Translations under genes and position numbers: made by a program
Origin: SIG440 sp045645905
GTDB lineage: Bacteria; Bacillota; Clostridia; Monoglobales; Monoglobaceae
Reading direction: 5' to 3'
DNA length: 9,088 nt
NCBI GenBank assembly: GCA_045645905.1
Contig: JAZRJT010000114.1
Coordinates: 1-9,088 of the forward strand
Notes under the pieces: generated by a model
The model's database searches: none
What the model was told of the DNA's origin: nothing
The model's input: the letters and a program-made list of their open reading frames with translations, nothing else
Shown here: piece by piece, positions 1-5,767 of the stretch
Numbering within the stretch: the first letter of the stretch is position 1
How the letters are laid out: each line of letters starts with the position of its first letter

Positions 1-1112
1 TATTTGTCACGGATGCCTTTAAGGATTTCAATACTTTCCTCATAGCTTGGCTCGTCAAGAACTATTGACTGAAAACGGCGTTCCAGAGCGGAGTCCTTTT
101 CGATATACTTGCGGTATTCCTCTAAGGTTGTTGCACCGATAATCTGTATTTCGCCGCGGGAAAGGGCGGGCTTTAAGATGTTTGCCGCATCAATGGCGCC
201 TTCTGCCGCACCTGCACCGATGATGGTGTGAATTTCATCAATAAACAGAATTATGTTTCCAGCTTTATGGATTTCCTCCATAACGCCTTTAAGACGTTCT
301 TCAAATTCGCCACGGTATTTTGCACCTGCCACCATTGAAGAAAGGTCAAGGGTTATAACCTTTTTGTCTTTTAAGATTTCAGGAACAAGACCCTGAACAA
401 TCTTTTGTGCCAGACCTTCGGCAACTGCGGTTTTACCAACACCCGGCTCGCCGATAAGGCAGGGATTGTTTTTTGTTCTGCGGCTGAGAATTTGTATAAC
501 TCGTTCGATTACTTTATCACGCCCGATAATGGGGTCTAGCTTAAGCTCACGTGCCATTTTGGTGAGGTCACGGCCAAATTTGTCAAGGGTAGGTGTTTTG
601 GCACCTGTTGTTTTTTTTGCAGATGGGTTTACACTGTCACCGGCAGGACCTTCACCGGCAATTTCATCGAAATTATTGTCACTCATAAGCTTCATTATAT
701 CCGAATACAGCTTTTGAGGATTTACGTCAAGGTCAGCCATTATGCGGATTGCAAGACTTTCGTTTTCACGAAGAAGAGCAATAAGGATATGTTCTGTACC
801 GATATAGTTGTGGTTAAGTCGTCTTGCCTCGGCACTGCTGTGCTCCAAAACACTTTTGGTGCGTGGTGTAAAGCCAATTCCCGGGTTGTTTATGGGTAGG
901 TCAGTGCCTACAAAAAATTCAATTTTACTGATGATTTTGCTGTCGGTAATTCCGTTTTCTGCCAGAACCTTGGCGGCAACACCGCCACTCTCTTTAACCA
1001 GACCAAGGAGCAGATGTTCGGTTCCCACATAGTTGTGACCCATATCCATGGCACATTTACCTGCCAGATGTATGGCATTCTTTGCACGTTCGGTAAGTTT
1101 TTGTTCAAACAT
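1..1112 (-). CDS. clpC: ATP-dependent Clp protease ATP-binding subunit ClpC, N-terminal 370 residues (3' end beyond window)
   Basis: AAA+ unfoldase that feeds substrates, including arginine-phosphorylated proteins, into the cytoplasmic ClpP peptidase. Translating leftward from the ATG at 1112 gives 370 codons without a stop, running off the left edge. Residues 1-145 are the double Clp-N repeat, with GHNYVGTEHLL at 25-35 and its second copy NHNYIGTEHIL at 100-110. A flexible Gly/Ser/Ala-rich linker covers about 150-175. The first AAA+ module (D1) follows, with Walker A GEPGVGKT at 221-228, Walker B ILFIDEIH at 288-295, pore-loop region KYRGEFEERLKG at 265-276, and a candidate arginine finger in ALERRF at 342-347. 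The M-domain and D2 that separate ClpC from other Clp ATPases lie outside the window, so the call rests on the N-terminal similarity and on the ctsR-mcsA-mcsB context. An AAAGGA-type ribosome site at 1123-1129 fits the start. It is the last visible gene of the ctsR operon, 66 bases after mcsB. Confidence 0.97.
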   Translation of the reverse strand, partial: MFEQKLTERAKNAIHLAGKCAMDMGHNYVGTEHLLLGLVKESGGVAAKVLAENGITDSKIISKIEFFVGTDLPINNPGIGFTPRTKSVLEHSSAEARRLNHNYIGTEHILIALLRENESLAIRIMADLDVNPQKLYSDIMKLMSDNNFDEIAGEGPAGDSVNPSAKKTTGAKTPTLDKFGRDLTKMARELKLDPIIGRDKVIERVIQILSRRTKNNPCLIGEPGVGKTAVAEGLAQKIVQGLVPEILKDKKVITLDLSSMVAGAKYRGEFEERLKGVMEEIHKAGNIILFIDEIHTIIGAGAAEGAIDAANILKPALSRGEIQIIGATTLEEYRKYIEKDSALERRFQSIVLDEPSYEESIEILKGIRDK

Positions 1113-1167
1113 ATATTATCAATCCTTTCTTTTATTTTAATTTCCATAGCCTTTCTGCCCGCAAATA

Positions 1168-1182
1168 GTGATTAAAAATCAC
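1168..1182 (-). other. Short inverted repeat at the mcsB/clpC junction
   Basis: GTGATT-AAA-AATCAC forms a perfect 6-bp stem with a 3-base loop. It overlaps the mcsB stop codon (1179-1181) in the 66-base spacer before clpC. No T-run follows it on the minus strand, so it is not a convincing intrinsic terminator. It could be a processing or attenuation element, or chance in AT-rich DNA. Confidence 0.25.
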
Positions 1183-2171
1183 GTTAATGCCTCATTTACA
1201 AGCTCTGCACGTTTAAGGTCGCGTTCAAGTGCTGTGGTGAGGTTGTGGTTTTTAACGATGGTTGCGGGGAGTGTGTCATAAAATGTTTTGGTTAATGCTT
1301 CCATATTTATATTTTTGATTATTCCCAGATTTACTCCCCATCTTACATCTGACAAAAGATTTGCAGTTTCTGCCGACGAAAGAATTCGTGCATTGGTGAG
1401 AATTCCATATGAACGCATAATCTTATCTTCAAAACGGAATTTATCCTGAGAGTAAAGGTTTTGCCCAAGCACGCGTTCCTTTTCGATTATGTCATTGACA
1501 AGCTGCGTCAGTTTTTCGATTATTTCTTCTTCGGTCGAGCCAAGAGTTACTTGATTTGAAATCTGATATATATTTCCCTGAGCGGTACTACCCTCGCCGT
1601 AAAGTCCTCTGACGGTGACTCCCAGCTTTGAAAGGGAGCGGATTATTCCGTCAATTCTGCCCGTCGCTGACAGCGCAGGAAGATGCAACATTACAGATGC
1701 TCTCATTCCGGTGCCCACATTTGTGGGACAGCAGGTAAGATAACCAAAATCCTTGTGAAAACCATAATCAATGGTTTTTTCGATTTCGTCATCAAGCAGG
1801 TTGGCGGCATTAAGGCAGGAATAAAGGTCAAAGCCGGGAGCCATTGCCTGAATACGAATGTGGTCTTCCTCGTTAAGCATTATACATTCGGTACAGCTTT
1901 CGTTGGTAAGAATTCCACACCTTTTTTTGTTTTCAATCATCTCGGGACTGGTGAGATGACATTCACAAAGTGCCTGACGTTGCAGGGGGGACATTGCTGA
2001 AAAGTCAATAAATTTCATTTTGGGAAGTGCTGATTTCGCTTTGTCTAAAACAACGGTCTGCTGTTCGGGAGTCATAGCTGCACCAAAGGGAATGGCGGCG
2101 ATGTTTCTTGCTAAGCGGACGCGTGAGGAAAGTACGATATCTCCCGAAGGACCATATTTTGTGTACCACAT
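1179..2171 (-). CDS. mcsB: Protein-arginine kinase McsB
   Basis: McsB transfers phosphate from ATP to arginine side chains in the cytoplasm, which marks proteins for ClpCP and inactivates CtsR. The 330 residues match the phosphagen-kinase-like catalytic domain: SSRVRLARN at 15-23 (nucleotide binding), NEEDHIRIQ at 100-108, NVGTGMRASVMLHLPAL at 151-167, GLYGEGS at 189-195, and ARILSSAE at 261-268. Cys148 in the CCPTN motif and Glu193 in YGEGS align with the activity-related Cys167 and Glu212 of the Bacillus enzyme, by my alignment by eye. A C-terminal RDLKRA at 317-322 matches the RDxxRA phospho-arginine-sensing motif. At 330 residues it is somewhat shorter than the roughly 360 of Bacillus McsB. 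The ATG is 3 bases after the mcsA stop, with its GGGGAG ribosome site inside the end of mcsA, so the two are probably translationally coupled. An unusual cysteine cluster (69, 71, 85, 93, 96) precedes the NEEDH motif. Confidence 0.97.
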   Translation of the reverse strand: MWYTKYGPSGDIVLSSRVRLARNIAAIPFGAAMTPEQQTVVLDKAKSALPKMKFIDFSAMSPLQRQALCECHLTSPEMIENKKRCGILTNESCTECIMLNEEDHIRIQAMAPGFDLYSCLNAANLLDDEIEKTIDYGFHKDFGYLTCCPTNVGTGMRASVMLHLPALSATGRIDGIIRSLSKLGVTVRGLYGEGSTAQGNIYQISNQVTLGSTEEEIIEKLTQLVNDIIEKERVLGQNLYSQDKFRFEDKIMRSYGILTNARILSSAETANLLSDVRWGVNLGIIKNINMEALTKTFYDTLPATIVKNHNLTTALERDLKRAELVNEALT

Positions 2172-2174
2172 AAA

Positions 2175-2690
2175 CTATCTCTCCCCTTTCTGTTGATTTG
2201 ATTTAAGCTCGTTTATTCTGTCACGGAGTTTTGCAGCTTCTTCAAAATTCTGCTCCATAACCGTGCGGTTAAGCTTTGTTTGCAGTTGCTCGATTTGGTC
2301 GGCTGTTTTAATGCTTTTACCCGACCGTTCAGGGATTTTACCCGTATGGTGAGAACTTCCGTGAATTTGCTTTAGGGGGCGAAGAAATAAATCCTGAAAT
2401 GTGGTATAGCAATTACTGCAACCGGGTTTCCCTGATTTGATAAACTGACCTTGTGTCATTCCACACAAATCACATTTCTGTGTATTAACGTTTGATGAAA
2501 TTTTAGGCGGCTCGCCCCAGAAACCACTGAACAAACTGTCAAACTCTGTATCAAAGCCTGATTTAAAGCTGAAAAAATCCTGATTTTCTTCGGCACATTC
2601 GTGGCACAGATACATTTCGGTTTTGTGTCCGTTGATTACCTGTGTAATATGAGTGGTTGCATTATTCTTGTTGCATTTTTGACATTTCAT
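2175..2690 (-). CDS. mcsA: McsA, zinc-finger activator of the McsB arginine kinase
   Basis: McsA binds and activates McsB and helps control CtsR. The 171-residue protein shows two zinc-finger modules, each with a pair of CxxC motifs: Cys3/Cys6 with Cys29/Cys32, and Cys73/Cys76 with Cys91/Cys94. A family-typical HTGKIP follows at 115-120, then a UVR-type helical hairpin at about 133-165 (LQTKLNRTVMEQNFEEAAKLRDRINELK). In this family the UVR segment is also found in UvrB/UvrC and in Clp M-domains, where it serves protein contacts. All eight presumed zinc ligands are present, so the protein looks intact. A purine-rich AAGGAAGG site at 2699-2706 precedes the ATG. The gene starts 17 bases after the ctsR stop and ends 3 bases before mcsB, which fits a stoichiometric McsA-McsB pair. 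Confidence 0.96.
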   Translation of the reverse strand: MKCQKCNKNNATTHITQVINGHKTEMYLCHECAEENQDFFSFKSGFDTEFDSLFSGFWGEPPKISSNVNTQKCDLCGMTQGQFIKSGKPGCSNCYTTFQDLFLRPLKQIHGSSHHTGKIPERSGKSIKTADQIEQLQTKLNRTVMEQNFEEAAKLRDRINELKSNQQKGER

Positions 2691-2707
2691 AAAAATTTCC
2701 TTCCTTT

Positions 2708-3151
2708 CTAAACAAGATTTATCAATATATTTTTAAGCATTTTTGCGCGAACTATGTCACGTTCCGGACGGGAGATAATGATTGAATTATCACTGAGTGC
2801 CGCCATAATGATTTTAGCTTCATTGTGGGTTAAAAGCTCGGCGGAATAGAGTTCGTTAATCACAGCATTTGCACTTGAAGATGAAATACTGTCACCGATT
2901 GCGTTAACGATGTGAAGTATAAGATGCTCGTTTTCAGGAGCGGTTTTTGTAATCCTGATATATCCGCCGCCGCCGCGGCGGCTTTCAACGCTGTAGCCCC
3001 CCTCAGGAGAGAAGCGGGTGGAAATAACATAGTTTATCTGTGATGGAACACAGTTAAAACGATTTGCAAGCTCGTTGCGCTGAAGTTCAATTTCACGACT
3101 TTCTTCAAGCATTTCTTTAATAAATTCTTCAATTATATTACTTAGTTTCAT
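2708..3151 (-). CDS. ctsR: CtsR, heat-sensing repressor of class III stress genes
   Basis: CtsR is a dimeric winged-helix repressor that binds tandem heptamer operators ahead of clp genes and releases them on heating or after McsB/ClpC action. The 147-residue protein has the family N-terminal helix-turn-helix (ELANRFNCVPSQINYVISTRF, about 27-47) and the winged hairpin carrying the tetraglycine loop RRGGGGYIRI (58-67). That loop is the thermosensor and minor-groove contact in the Bacillus/Geobacillus protein. The C-terminal helical part (about 75-147) corresponds to the dimerisation and McsB-interacting domain. The length is close to the usual 150 or so residues. An AGAGGTG ribosome site at 3159-3165 lies 7 bases before the ATG. 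It is the first gene of its operon and has a CtsR operator at its own promoter, so it is very likely autoregulated. Confidence 0.97.
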   Translation of the reverse strand: MKLSNIIEEFIKEMLEESREIELQRNELANRFNCVPSQINYVISTRFSPEGGYSVESRRGGGGYIRITKTAPENEHLILHIVNAIGDSISSSSANAVINELYSAELLTHNEAKIIMAALSDNSIIISRPERDIVRAKMLKNILINLV

Positions 3152-3178
3152 ATTATATCACCTCTGTGTATTTTTGAC

Positions 3179-3195
3179 TTTGACTTTCTTTGACT
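3179..3195 (-). promoter_or_regulatory. CtsR operator (tandem heptamers) at the ctsR transcription start
   Basis: The minus strand reads AGTCAAA-GAA-AGTCAAA, a perfect match to the published CtsR consensus (A/G)GTCAAA-NAN-(A/G)GTCAAA. A third heptamer, TTTGACT on the plus strand at 3173-3179, abuts it and shares one base, so three copies lie in 23 bases. The expected start of transcription (about 3197) sits at the upstream edge, so bound CtsR should block initiation or promoter escape. Confidence 0.93.
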
Positions 3196-3203
3196 TTAAT
3201 TTT

Positions 3204-3231
3204 ATTATAGCATAAAATTTTTGCTTGTCAA
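3204..3231 (-). promoter_or_regulatory. SigA-type promoter of the ctsR operon
   Basis: On the minus strand a perfect -35 TTGACA (3231-3226) is followed by a 16-base spacer and a perfect -10 TATAAT (3209-3204), preceded by the extended -10 TGC. The predicted start is near 3197, inside or next to the CtsR operator. Such a strong promoter suits a gene set that is held off by a repressor and released under stress. Confidence 0.88.
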
Positions 3232-3247
3232 TAGATTTTTGCGAAAA

Positions 3248-3264
3248 AGTCAGGAAAGGTCAAA
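3248..3264 (+). promoter_or_regulatory. Degenerate second CtsR-like box between the divergent promoters
   Basis: The plus strand reads AGTCAGG-AAA-GGTCAAA, which keeps the 3-base NAN spacer and a perfect second heptamer but has two mismatches in the first. It lies 17 bases upstream of the ctsR -35 and about 28 bases upstream of the madL -35, oriented opposite to the ctsR operator. A lone TGTCAAA half-site follows at 3283-3289. It could help CtsR bind the divergent region or be chance similarity. Confidence 0.45.
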
Positions 3265-3292
3265 GAAAATTTTATAAAAATTTGTCAAATAC

Positions 3293-3321
3293 TTGCAATT
3301 GTTATTAAATTAGTATATAAT
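3293..3321 (+). promoter_or_regulatory. SigA-type promoter of the madLM operon
   Basis: TTGCAA at 3293-3298, a 17-base spacer and a perfect TATAAT at 3316-3321 predict a start near 3328. An A/T-tract stretch at 3265-3290 immediately upstream could act as an UP element. The start of transcription leaves a leader of about 37 bases, which is too short for a riboswitch. Confidence 0.8.
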
Positions 3322-3364
3322 AGGAAAGTTGAAAAAATAAATAGAAAGAAAGGAATGATTGTTT

Positions 3365-3742
3365 GTGATTTATGGTGTAGCGTTACTTTCAGGTTGTATG
3401 TTTGTAGGCTCATTTATCGGAAACATTATCGGTCTTATCACGGGAGTTAATTCGGATGTTGGTGGTGTTGGATTTGCAATGCTTTTGCTTCTTATAGCAA
3501 CTAACTCAAAAAAAGTAAATTCTTTTTTGCCAAAAGAATATGAAAAGGGTATTGATTTCTGGAGTAAAATGTTTATTCCTGTAATTATTGCAATGTCTAT
3601 GTCACAGAATGTTGTAGCTGCCCTTTCTCAGGGATGGCTTGCAATTGCAGCAGGACTTGGCGTTGTTGCGGTAGCATTTGCATTTGTACCCATTCTCAAC
3701 AAACTTGCACCCAATAAAGAGAATAAGGAGGAGGCAGAATAA
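3365..3742 (+). CDS. madL: Malonate transporter family subunit MadL
   Basis: Small membrane subunit of the two-component MadLM carrier, known in Malonomonas as a sodium-dependent malonate importer. I choose the GTG at 3365, giving 125 residues that begin MIYGVALL as in known MadL proteins. It lies 10 bases after the AGGA of the ribosome site (3348-3354). An in-frame TTG at 3359 would add two residues but sits only 4 bases away. Hydrophobic segments lie at about 1-27, 33-46, 66-88 and 90-112. Family features visible are VGGVGFAMLLLL (32-43) and FWSKMFIPVIIAMSMSQNVV (65-84). The tail is short and highly charged. The stop codon overlaps the madM start by one base (TAATG). Family membership is firm; the malonate substrate is inferred, because no malonate decarboxylase genes are visible here. 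Confidence 0.88.
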   Translation: MIYGVALLSGCMFVGSFIGNIIGLITGVNSDVGGVGFAMLLLLIATNSKKVNSFLPKEYEKGIDFWSKMFIPVIIAMSMSQNVVAALSQGWLAIAAGLGVVAVAFAFVPILNKLAPNKENKEEAE

Positions 3743-4557
3743 TGAAAGCAATACTTAATATTATAACCGATATATTTGTAAGCAATGGATTTGTTATGTC
3801 CTTCCTTATTGTAGGACTTGTTGCGATGTTTTCAAACTTTGTTTCAACAAAAATAACAAAGGGCAGAATACATAATTCAGCAATTGCTATTTTCCTGGGT
3901 CTTGTTCTTGCCTATGTGGGCGGAAGAATTGCTATGGCATATGGCGTGGAAAATGGTTGGATTACAGATGTAAGTGCAGCAAAAAAGGGTCTTGCCAATA
4001 TTCCTGTATTTGCAGGAATTGGTGTTCTCGGCGGTTCATCACTTCGTGACTTTGCGATAGTTTCTACCGCTTTCGGTGCAAAAATGTCAGAAATTAAAAA
4101 ATGCGGACTTATCGGTGCAATATCACTTTTGGTAGGTATTGGTGTTACTTTTATAGTAGGTGCATTAATCGCATTTGCATTTGGTTATAAAGATGCAGTA
4201 AGTGTTTCAACCATTGCAGCAGGAACAGTTACCTTTGTTGTTGGTCCTGTTACAGGTGAAGCTCTTGGTGCGGCAGACACAGTTATTACAATTTCAATTG
4301 CGGCAGGCGTGGTTAAGTCAGTTGCGGTAATGATGCTTACCCCTGTTCTTGCTAAAAAGATTGGTCTTACAACACCCCGTGCGGCGATGATTTTCGGTGG
4401 ACTTATGGGAACAACCAGCGGTACAACCGCAGGACTCGCTGCAACAGATACAAAGCTTGTTCCTTACGGTGCAATGACATCTACATTCTATACAGGTCTT
4501 GGTTGTCTTTTGTGCCCCACAGTAATGCATTTTCTGGTAACATTGGTTTTGCACTAA
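3742..4557 (+). CDS. madM: Malonate transporter family subunit MadM
   Basis: Large integral-membrane partner of MadL, 271 residues, close to the family's usual 250 or so. The sequence is hydrophobic throughout, with likely membrane segments near 15-33, 46-67, 85-110, 121-148, 155-170, 180-204, 214-235 and 245-268. Conserved-looking family stretches are TFVVGPVTGEALGA at 164-177, with its acidic Glu173 in a membrane region, ISIAAGVVKSVAVM at 184-197, and the Gly/Thr-rich GGLMGTTSGTTAGLAATD at 219-236. These are plausible substrate- or sodium-binding regions, which is inference. A very strong GGAGGAGG ribosome site (3727-3734) sits inside the end of madL, 7 bases before the ATG, so the subunits are probably coupled. 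A terminator follows 25 bases after the stop, making madLM a two-gene unit. Confidence 0.88.
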   Translation: MKAILNIITDIFVSNGFVMSFLIVGLVAMFSNFVSTKITKGRIHNSAIAIFLGLVLAYVGGRIAMAYGVENGWITDVSAAKKGLANIPVFAGIGVLGGSSLRDFAIVSTAFGAKMSEIKKCGLIGAISLLVGIGVTFIVGALIAFAFGYKDAVSVSTIAAGTVTFVVGPVTGEALGAADTVITISIAAGVVKSVAVMMLTPVLAKKIGLTTPRAAMIFGGLMGTTSGTTAGLAATDTKLVPYGAMTSTFYTGLGCLLCPTVMHFLVTLVLH

Positions 4558-4582
4558 ACCGAGTGACATAAAATTACAAATT

Positions 4583-4618
4583 AAGGCGATTTGCAGTTAG
4601 ATGTAAATCGCCTTTTTT
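4583..4618 (+). terminator. Rho-independent terminator of madLM
   Basis: AAGGCGATTT (4583-4592) pairs perfectly with AAATCGCCTT (4605-4614) around a 12-base loop, and the stem runs into a T-tract (4613-4618). It lies directly downstream of madM and separates it from azlC. Confidence 0.93.
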
Positions 4619-4638
4619 ACAAAGTTGATGTAATAAAT

Positions 4639-4668
4639 TTGATAGAACTGGAATGGTGTTCATATAAT
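4639..4668 (+). promoter_or_regulatory. Possible azlC promoter overlapping the start codon (weak)
   Basis: TTGATA at 4639-4644 and TATAAT at 4663-4668 are separated by 18 bases and look promoter-like. However, the -10 overlaps the azlC ATG (4667), so the transcript would begin inside the gene. An alternative TTGATG at 4625-4630 has no good -10 at the right distance. I see no better promoter between the terminator and azlC. Confidence 0.25.
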
Positions 4669-5383
4669 GACAAAAGAAAAATCACAGAATTCATATCTGT
4701 ATGGATTAAATAAAGGTCTTCCCATTGGCTTGGGATATCTTTCGGTATCCTTTGGTTTTGGAATTACCGCCGTGGGAATGGGCATTGAACCTATTGGTAC
4801 AATTTTAATTTCATTGACAAACCTGACTTCGGCAGGGCAGGTGGCGGGCATCGGTATTATTGCAGCCTATGGTACCATAATTGAAATGATTTTGGCACAG
4901 TTGGTTATAAATATGCGGTATTGTCTTATGGGGCTTGCTCTTACTCAAAAGCTGGACGATAGCTTTACAACCCCTCACCGTATGATTACATCCTTTGCCA
5001 TAACTGACGAGGTTTTTGCAGTTGCTGCAGCCGAGAGGGGTCTCATTGGCAGACGGTTTATGTATGGACTCATAACCTTGCCGCCTGTGGGATGGACGCT
5101 GGGTACGACTTTGGGTGTGTTTGCAGGGCAGATTTTACCCAACGATGTGTGTGCGGCGTTAGGCCTTGCTATTTACAGTATGTTTATTGCTATAATTGTT
5201 CCCCCGGCAAAAGCGGATAAGGGAGTTTTATGTGCGGTGCTGATTGCATCGGCAATGAGTTGCACTTTTTATTATATTCCTTTGTTTGACAATCTCTCTC
5301 AGGGATTTGCAATTATAATCTGTGCAGTTGTTGCGTCTGGGATAATGGCATACGTTGCACCAAAATCAGGCGAGGAGGATTAA
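4667..5383 (+). CDS. azlC: AzlC family branched-chain amino acid export permease
   Basis: Large subunit of an AzlCD-type exporter, the family linked to 4-azaleucine resistance and branched-chain amino acid efflux in Bacillus. The 238-residue hydrophobic protein opens with the typical LNKGLPIGLGYLSVSFGFGI (14-33). It then shows TSAGQVAGIGII (54-65), INMRYCLMGLAL (81-92, the family NxRxxLxG-type motif) and FAITDEVFAVA (110-120). Several membrane segments follow up to about 233, before a charged tail. The ATG at 4667 is the only start that keeps the conserved N-terminus, because the next methionine is at residue 37. Its ribosome site is weak (GGAATGG, 4650-4656), suggesting modest expression. 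It lies about 50 bases after the madM terminator and 4 bases before azlD. The exact amino acid exported cannot be read from sequence. Confidence 0.92.
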   Translation: MTKEKSQNSYLYGLNKGLPIGLGYLSVSFGFGITAVGMGIEPIGTILISLTNLTSAGQVAGIGIIAAYGTIIEMILAQLVINMRYCLMGLALTQKLDDSFTTPHRMITSFAITDEVFAVAAAERGLIGRRFMYGLITLPPVGWTLGTTLGVFAGQILPNDVCAALGLAIYSMFIAIIVPPAKADKGVLCAVLIASAMSCTFYYIPLFDNLSQGFAIIICAVVASGIMAYVAPKSGEED

Positions 5384-5387
5384 CCGT

Positions 5388-5693
5388 ATGGACAAAATGT
5401 TTTTTGCATATCTTGCAGCTATGGCGCTGGTGACATACTTTATCCGTATGATACCATTTACTTTGATGCGAAGTAAGATAAAATCGCCCTTTATACAAAG
5501 CTTTTTGTTTTATGTACCATATTCAGTGCTTGGGGCTATGACATTCCCATACATACTTTATGCGACGGGGAATATGGTTACGGCGGCATTGGGTACAGCA
5601 ATGGCGTTTGTTCTTGCTTATTTTGACCGTTCGCTACTGACAGTTGCTATTTGTGCCTGTGCAGTGGCTTTTGCAGTGGGATTTATATTTTAG
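5388..5693 (+). CDS. azlD: AzlD family small subunit of branched-chain amino acid exporter
   Basis: Small membrane partner of AzlC; both are needed for transport in characterised pairs. The ATG at 5388 gives 101 residues, the usual AzlD size. It is preceded by GAGGAGG (5372-5378) at 9 bases. A longer in-frame opening from 5355 would start inside azlC with a charged, non-conserved extension and no ribosome site, so I reject it. The family motif ALVTYFIRMIPF lies at 13-24 and FYVPYSVLGAMTFPYIL at 41-57. Hydrophobic segments fall near 5-24, 38-58, 62-79 and 83-101. The protein ends on the last membrane segment with no hydrophilic tail. The gene begins 4 bases after the azlC stop. Confidence 0.92.
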   Translation: MDKMFFAYLAAMALVTYFIRMIPFTLMRSKIKSPFIQSFLFYVPYSVLGAMTFPYILYATGNMVTAALGTAMAFVLAYFDRSLLTVAICACAVAFAVGFIF

Positions 5694-5767
5694 CAGAAGG
5701 AATAGTGCATAGACAAGACCGCAGAAAGATAAAATAAGGTATTGGATAGAAAAAAGGAGTGACAAAT
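5694..5767 (+). other. Short intergenic region between azlD and the ymfF-like gene
   Basis: This 74-base gap holds the AAGGAG ribosome site (5754-5759) of the next gene. TAGACA (5710-5715) and TAAAAT (5730-5735) resemble promoter boxes but are only 14 bases apart, so a promoter is doubtful. I see no hairpin with a T-run, so read-through from azlD remains possible. Confidence 0.4.

Noticed and set aside
466..1032. Three plus-strand reading frames antisense to clpC (466-717, 714-899, 808-1032)
   Set aside because: They lie opposite a well-conserved coding region, have no convincing ribosome sites and give low-complexity or atypical products.
908..1147. Minus-strand reading frame of 79 codons
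   Set aside because: It overlaps the start of clpC in another frame; clpC has strong family similarity and a proper ribosome site, and this frame's product has no recognisable features.
1113..1178. Separate promoter or CtsR box in front of clpC
   Set aside because: I found no tandem GTCAAA heptamers and no paired -35/-10 boxes in this 66-base spacer; clpC is best explained as part of the ctsR operon.
1683..2000. Plus-strand reading frame of 105 codons antisense to mcsB
   Set aside because: Explained as the shadow of the conserved mcsB sequence; no promoter or ribosome site seen.
3282..3287. TTGTCA as an alternative -35 for madLM
   Set aside because: It would leave a spacer of 28 bases to the TATAAT at 3316; TTGCAA at 3293 gives the standard 17.
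3355..3357. ATG just after the ribosome site as the madL start
   Set aside because: It is in a different frame from MadL and directly abuts the AGGA, so it cannot start the conserved protein.
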